From the NCBI GenBank assembly GCA_013696015.1, contig JACCZI010000173.1, positions 1 to 11,486 of the forward strand: a stretch of DNA of 11,486 bases, written 5' to 3'. The first letter of the stretch is position 1. Every line of letters starts with the position of its first letter. The DNA comes from Nocardioidaceae bacterium (GTDB lineage Bacteria > Actinomycetota > Actinomycetes > Propionibacteriales > Nocardioidaceae). This document shows, one piece after another, positions 6,210-11,486 of this stretch. A program made the position numbers and the translations under genes. The notes beneath the pieces were generated by a model. It was given only the letters and a program-made list of their open reading frames with translations, had not been told where the DNA came from and did no database searches.

Positions 6210-6229
6210 GCAGGCTGCGGTCAGCGCTC
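6201..6229. terminator. Bidirectional hairpin formed by the stop regions of two convergent genes
   Basis: GAGCGCTGA (6201-6209) and TCAGCGCTC (6221-6229) are perfect 9-base inverted repeats with an 11-base loop. Each arm is the last three codons (Glu-Arg-stop) of one convergent gene. No U-tract follows on either strand, as is common for actinobacterial terminators. Function is inferred from position and symmetry. Confidence 0.6.
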
Positions 6230-6760
6230 GCGAGGGCAGCGGACGGCCATGACCGCGTTATAGGGCACGAGCTCGACGGTCGCCGCGGCTGCTGACCCCG
6301 TGCGCAACTCGACGAAGTCCGATCCAGCCCGCTCCGGTACGGCGGTCAACGTGCTGGCGTCATGTCGTACGACGTGCACCGTCGCCCGGTCCCGGGCCAG
6401 CACCCGCCAGGTGGCGGGCCAGCCCAACGCCGCCGCCACCTGACGCGGCGGCGCGCTGACCGCCTGGCGAGGTAGGCCGCTGGCACTCACTACCGCCGGC
6501 CACGCCACCAGCCACTCCGAAGCGCCGGCGGTCTCGAGCAGCAGCCACGGCGCCGCTATCCGCGTCACCGCTCCTTCCAGGACACCCACACCCACGACAC
6601 GCACCGAGACGGTGCGCCCGAGTGCGGCGCGGAACCGGTCAGCGAGAGTGATCCGCGCCAGCTCGCCACGGGTGCGATCCGCGATCTCGGCGTCTCTCTC
6701 ACGGCCCTCGAGGCCAGCGGCGTCCGCCTCGAGATCGGCGAAGACGTCGTCCCACCGCAT
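6221..6760 (-). CDS. Conserved actinobacterial protein, two similar beta-rich halves
   Basis: This is a 179-residue cytosolic protein of unknown function with no signal peptide or membrane segment. The N-terminus MRWDDVFADLEADAAG followed by a charged helix (REROD-like: RERDAEIADRTRGELARI) is typical of a widespread actinobacterial hypothetical protein. I therefore chose ATG 6760 over the longer frame that starts at 6832. After the helix come two segments of similar pattern. The first is VSVRVVGVGVLEGAVTRI, then WLLLE and EWLVAWPAVVSASGL. The second is ATVHVVRHDASTLTAVPERAG, then FVELR and VELVPYNAVMAVR. Each looks like a small SH3/Sm-like barrel, joined by a helical linker (PPRQVAAALGWPATWRVLARDR). 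Nucleic-acid or protein binding would suit such a fold, but this is inference. It converges on the helix-turn-helix gene with 11 bases between their stops and diverges from the LysM gene. Confidence 0.78.
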   Translation of the reverse strand: MRWDDVFADLEADAAGLEGRERDAEIADRTRGELARITLADRFRAALGRTVSVRVVGVGVLEGAVTRIAAPWLLLETAGASEWLVAWPAVVSASGLPRQAVSAPPRQVAAALGWPATWRVLARDRATVHVVRHDASTLTAVPERAGSDFVELRTGSAAAATVELVPYNAVMAVRCPRER

Positions 6761-6766
6761 CTCCGC

Positions 6767-6772
6767 ACCGTA
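6767..6772 (-). promoter_or_regulatory. Possible leaderless -10 element
   Basis: On the minus strand TACGGT, a TAnnnT-type -10, ends 6 bases before ATG 6760. That would place the transcription start at or beside the start codon. A TTGAAC lies upstream with a 14-base spacer, shorter than usual. Leaderless genes are common in actinobacteria, but this call rests on one hexamer. Confidence 0.3.
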
Positions 6773-6810
6773 GACCCACAACTCAGGTTCAAGGGTAGAC
6801 CAAAGACACT

Positions 6811-6839
6811 TAGTGACGTTAGATGGATCCAATCGTAAT
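6811..6839 (+). promoter_or_regulatory. Possible weak promoter of the LysM gene
   Basis: TAGTGA (6811-6816) and CGTAAT (6834-6839) are spaced by 17 bases in a locally AT-richer stretch between divergent genes. The matches to the -35 and -10 consensus are only partial (three and four of six). The position, about 20 bases before the ATG at 6858, is reasonable. Confidence 0.28.
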
Positions 6840-6857
6840 CAAACAGGGGATAAAGTC

Positions 6858-7604
6858 ATGAAAAGTCTCTGCCGCTGCGCAACGGCCGGGGCCGTCCGCT
6901 GCGTGGTGCTCATCACGGCGATCGGCGTCGAGGCCCGGCTGGGTGCGTCAGCCCATGGCACGGTGCGCGACCTCGTGAGGCTGCTGCGCGCTACGGACGG
7001 TGACCTGGAGCGCGCCGTCGCCGACATCGCGATACTCGCGGCGCTGGCTGCCTGGTCGTGGTTGCTGATCGTCCTGGTGCTGATGCTGGGCGCGACGCTT
7101 GGCCGCGGCGCCGGGTCTCGGCTCGATGTCGTGGCGAACGGCGTGACGCCGCGCCCGGTCCGGCGAGTGCTGCTCGTGCTGCTCGGTGCCGGCGCGCTGG
7201 CGATTACGTCGAATCCCATGAGCGGCGTGGCGGCCATGACCGCTCCCGCAGCGTGCGACCCGTCCGGCGACGGTGCACCGACGGCACACCCGCTCCAGGG
7301 ACTTCCCCTGCCGGACCGGCCGGCAGGTGCGTGGGACGGCGGGCCGAGCCCGCTCCACCGCCGGTCCGGCACCGTCGTGGTACGTCCGGGTGACACCTTG
7401 TGGAGCATCGCTGCGCGTCGGCTCGGGTCGCATCCCGAACCTGGCGCTGTCGCCCGCGCCTGGCCGAAGTGGTACACGGCAAACCGTTCCGTCATCGGCC
7501 CCGATCCCGACCTGATCCATCCCGGCATCGAGCTGCGGCCGCCCGGTCGTACGGGCGAACGCGGCACCCTCGAGCGCTCCTCCCGACGAGAGCTCCGCCG
7601 ATGA
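6858..7604 (+). CDS. Membrane protein with C-terminal LysM domain
   Basis: This 248-residue envelope protein probably binds peptidoglycan. Hydrophobic segments lie at about residues 10-28, 55-80 and 101-118. A Pro/Gly-rich linker follows (about 119-170), then a C-terminal LysM domain at 172-228: VVVRPGDTLWSIAARRLG, AWPKWYTANRSVIG and DPDLIHPGIELRPP. The WPKWYTANR insertion is typical of actinobacterial LysM membrane proteins. No catalytic hydrolase domain is present, so it is more likely a scaffold or sensor than an enzyme. ATG 6858 is preferred over GTG 6813 because AGGGGA (6845-6850) lies 7 bases ahead and the product then starts with a basic, cysteine-containing leader (MKSLCRC). Its stop overlaps the next start as ATGA, which indicates translational coupling to the Rv3235-family gene. 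Confidence 0.85.
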   Translation: MKSLCRCATAGAVRCVVLITAIGVEARLGASAHGTVRDLVRLLRATDGDLERAVADIAILAALAAWSWLLIVLVLMLGATLGRGAGSRLDVVANGVTPRPVRRVLLVLLGAGALAITSNPMSGVAAMTAPAACDPSGDGAPTAHPLQGLPLPDRPAGAWDGGPSPLHRRSGTVVVRPGDTLWSIAARRLGSHPEPGAVARAWPKWYTANRSVIGPDPDLIHPGIELRPPGRTGERGTLERSSRRELRR

Positions 7605-8023
7605 CCGCCGCGCCGCTGGACTACCCGCTCGTCGCGTCGTCCCCGGCACCGTTGCGGTTGGTACCCCCCCTTGCGGCCGTGCCCGACGCGACGGGACTGG
7701 CGCCCCGGGCACAGCGTTTCGTGCAGGCCGTCGTCGAGATCGTCGAGGGTGACCGCTCACCGGCACAGCTGCTGCGGTGGACCTCGCCCCGGGTCTACAC
7801 CGAGGTGGCGCGACGAGCCCACGGCCGGTCTCAGCAGCAGAAGCCGATGGCAGCCAATGGCAGCTCGCGGGCCCGCGTCGTCTCGGTCAAGGTGTGCCGG
7901 CCGGCGGTGGGAGTGGCAGAGATCGCCGCGCACGTCCAGCACGGCGTCCGGTCTCAGGCCCTGGCGGCCCGGCTCGAGCTCACCGGCGAGCGCTGGATCT
8001 GCACCGCGCTCGAGTGGCGCTGA
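7601..8023 (+). CDS. Rv3235-family protein
   Basis: This 140-residue protein belongs to the actinobacterial Rv3235 family (I believe Pfam DUF6459), of unknown function. After a proline-rich, non-conserved start (about 1-25) come the helical segment APRAQRFVQAVVEIVEGDRSPAQLLRW and the motif SPRVYTEVARRA. The C-terminal beta-rich part has ARVVSVKVCRPAVGVAEI, followed by the family hallmarks VQHGVRSQALAARLEL and ERWICTALEW. The C-terminal pattern recalls NTF2-like folds, which is a guess. The ATG at 7601 overlaps the LysM stop (ATGA), so the two are co-translated; the frame is open further upstream only as an antisense-like shadow. It converges on secA with 32 bases between stops. In Mycobacterium tuberculosis the namesake also lies close to secA1 (Rv3240c), so the neighbourhood is conserved. 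Confidence 0.85.
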   Translation: MTAAPLDYPLVASSPAPLRLVPPLAAVPDATGLAPRAQRFVQAVVEIVEGDRSPAQLLRWTSPRVYTEVARRAHGRSQQQKPMAANGSSRARVVSVKVCRPAVGVAEIAAHVQHGVRSQALAARLELTGERWICTALEWR

Positions 8024-8031
8024 CGGCTCGG

Positions 8032-8055
8032 CCAGGAGTCGACCCAGGAGTCGAC
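8032..8055. repeat. Perfect tandem 12-base duplication
   Basis: CCAGGAGTCGAC occurs twice back to back (8032-8043 and 8044-8055) with no spacer. It fills most of the gap between the convergent Rv3235-family and secA stops and ends exactly next to the secA stop codon. Each copy holds a SalI-type GTCGAC. Confidence 0.9.

Positions 8056-8057
<2 letters not shown>
8036..8057. terminator. Hairpin created by the tandem duplication, probable bidirectional terminator
   Basis: GAGTCGAC (8036-8043) pairs perfectly with GTCGACTC (8050-8057), giving an 8-base stem with a 6-base loop. The right arm includes two bases of the secA stop codon. There is no U-tract. The location between convergent genes supports a shared terminator. 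Confidence 0.5.
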
Positions 8058-10881
<2,824 letters not shown>

Positions 10882-10890
10882 GTCGTTCGA

Positions 10891-10895
10891 CTCCT
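10891..10895 (-). promoter_or_regulatory. secA ribosome binding site
   Basis: AGGAG on the minus strand lies 9 bases before the GTG at 10881. It fixes that GTG as the start, which gives MALLDKVLRMGEGK, a normal SecA N-terminus. Confidence 0.65.
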
Positions 10896-10899
10896 AGAC

Positions 10900-10918
10900 C
10901 GGGGCGTCGCTCACCCCG
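10900..10918. terminator. Weak inverted repeat between the M23 peptidase and secA
   Basis: CGGGG (10900-10904) and CCCCG (10914-10918) form a 5-base all-GC stem with a 9-base loop in the 64-base gap after the peptidase stop. It could end the peptidase message or lie in the secA leader. The stem is short and could occur by chance. Confidence 0.25.
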
Positions 10919-10945
10919 TCGGTTGCAAAGCGGCCACATCCCATC

Positions 10946-11486
10946 CTAGGTGGTGCCCCGACCGAGGACCGCCGAGCGCTGACAGCCGTGGTCGCGTCGC
11001 CACGCCCGCACCACGTGCCGTGGCGAACGGTCGCCGCCCCCGTGCCACGAGCGCAGATAGCGGTACGGGGACACCACGCCGCGCCGGATCCACCAGTCGC
11101 CGGCTTCGTGGCAGCGCGGGCTCAAGCCGAAGTGCAGGTGGCACGGGGTCGAACGGGCGTTGCCGGTGCGTCCCACCCGGCCGATCATCTCGCCCGCGCT
11201 CACATGTGCCCCGCGGTGCGCCCCTCGGGCCAGCGAGCGCAGGTGGCTGCCGTAGTAGCGGACCCTGTCGACCCCGAGGATCGACACGAACTTGCCGCCG
11301 CGATCCTTCGGCCGATCGGTCTCGGCATCCCACATGTCGCGACGCGACACCTCGAGCACGGTGCCCCGGACGGGCGCGACCACCGGTTGTCCGCAACCGG
11401 CGAAGATGTCGGTAGCCGGGTAGTCGTGGTGCGCCGAGCCGTAGTCGGCTGAACCACGGACCGGGAACACCCGGTCCACAGCGCGA
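10946..11486 (-). CDS. M23-family metallopeptidase (LytM-like), start beyond the window
   Basis: This is a zinc endopeptidase domain of the type that cuts peptidoglycan cross-bridges or activates other cell-wall hydrolases outside the cell. The metal-site motifs are visible: HHDYPATDIFA near the start (His and Asp ligands), YYGSHL in the middle and CHLHFGLSP, with HxH supplying the remaining ligands. The core VVAPVRGTVLEV and the segment SAGEMIGRVGRTGNA are typical. Cysteines at GCG, PCH and RCH could form a disulfide in the envelope. The frame stays open through the right edge (Arg-Ala before the GTG at 11479). A secreted M23 protein should carry a signal peptide, so the gene is almost certainly cut by the window and GTG 11479 is not its real start. 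The tail beyond about residue 147 is basic and probably disordered. Confidence 0.88.
   Translation of the reverse strand, partial: RAVDRVFPVRGSADYGSAHHDYPATDIFAGCGQPVVAPVRGTVLEVSRRDMWDAETDRPKDRGGKFVSILGVDRVRYYGSHLRSLARGAHRGAHVSAGEMIGRVGRTGNARSTPCHLHFGLSPRCHEAGDWWIRRGVVSPYRYLRSWHGGGDRSPRHVVRAWRRDHGCQRSAVLGRGTT

Overview
The window is high-GC DNA with long shadow reading frames on both strands and GTG/TTG starts. The gene set points to an Actinomycetota chromosome: an actinobacterial-type delta-1-pyrroline-5-carboxylate dehydrogenase, a DUF6912-like protein, a CpaE/Ssd-like ATPase, an Rv3235-family protein, a 941-residue SecA and an M23 peptidase with the HHDYPATDIF motif. I cannot fix the genus. 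No RNA gene, mobile element, CRISPR array or phage gene is visible, and no gap between genes exceeds about 115 bases.

Layout from left to right. (1) 89-2133, minus strand: a DUF6912-like gene followed by pruA, probably co-transcribed; pruA performs the second step of proline degradation. (2) 2179 to about 3789, plus strand: a cupredoxin-like lipoprotein and a polytopic membrane protein four bases apart. Both look damaged. The lipoprotein signal peptide is out of frame with its ribosome binding site. The membrane protein seems to lack about 50 residues and its normal stop, so its frame runs on to 4057, antisense to the next gene. (3) 3824-5803, minus strand: a membrane-anchored SAF-domain protein followed by a CpaE/Ssd-like P-loop protein. 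(4) 5919-6209, plus strand: a small excisionase-type helix-turn-helix protein, divergent from the SAF gene. The region between them holds a DnaA-box-like cluster and a nested palindrome. (5) 6221-6760, minus strand: a conserved actinobacterial protein that may consist of two similar beta-rich halves. (6) 6858-8023, plus strand: a membrane LysM protein and an Rv3235-family protein overlapping by ATGA. (7) 8056-10881, minus strand: secA, the preprotein translocase motor. (8) 10946 to the right edge, minus strand: an M23 peptidase whose start lies outside the window.

The right half (LysM, Rv3235 family, SecA, M23) is a protein-export and cell-envelope neighbourhood. The middle is an orphan CpaB/CpaE-like pair with a divergent DNA-binding protein. 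The two convergent junctions at 6201-6229 and 8032-8057 are very compact and each holds a perfect hairpin that includes stop codons.

The best candidates for something new are the DnaA-box/dyad control region at 5824-5882, the orphan SAF and CpaE-like pair whose P-loop has no lysine, the two-half protein at 6221-6760, and the deletion lesions confined to the lipoprotein/membrane-protein pair. I see no anti-phage or other defence system here.
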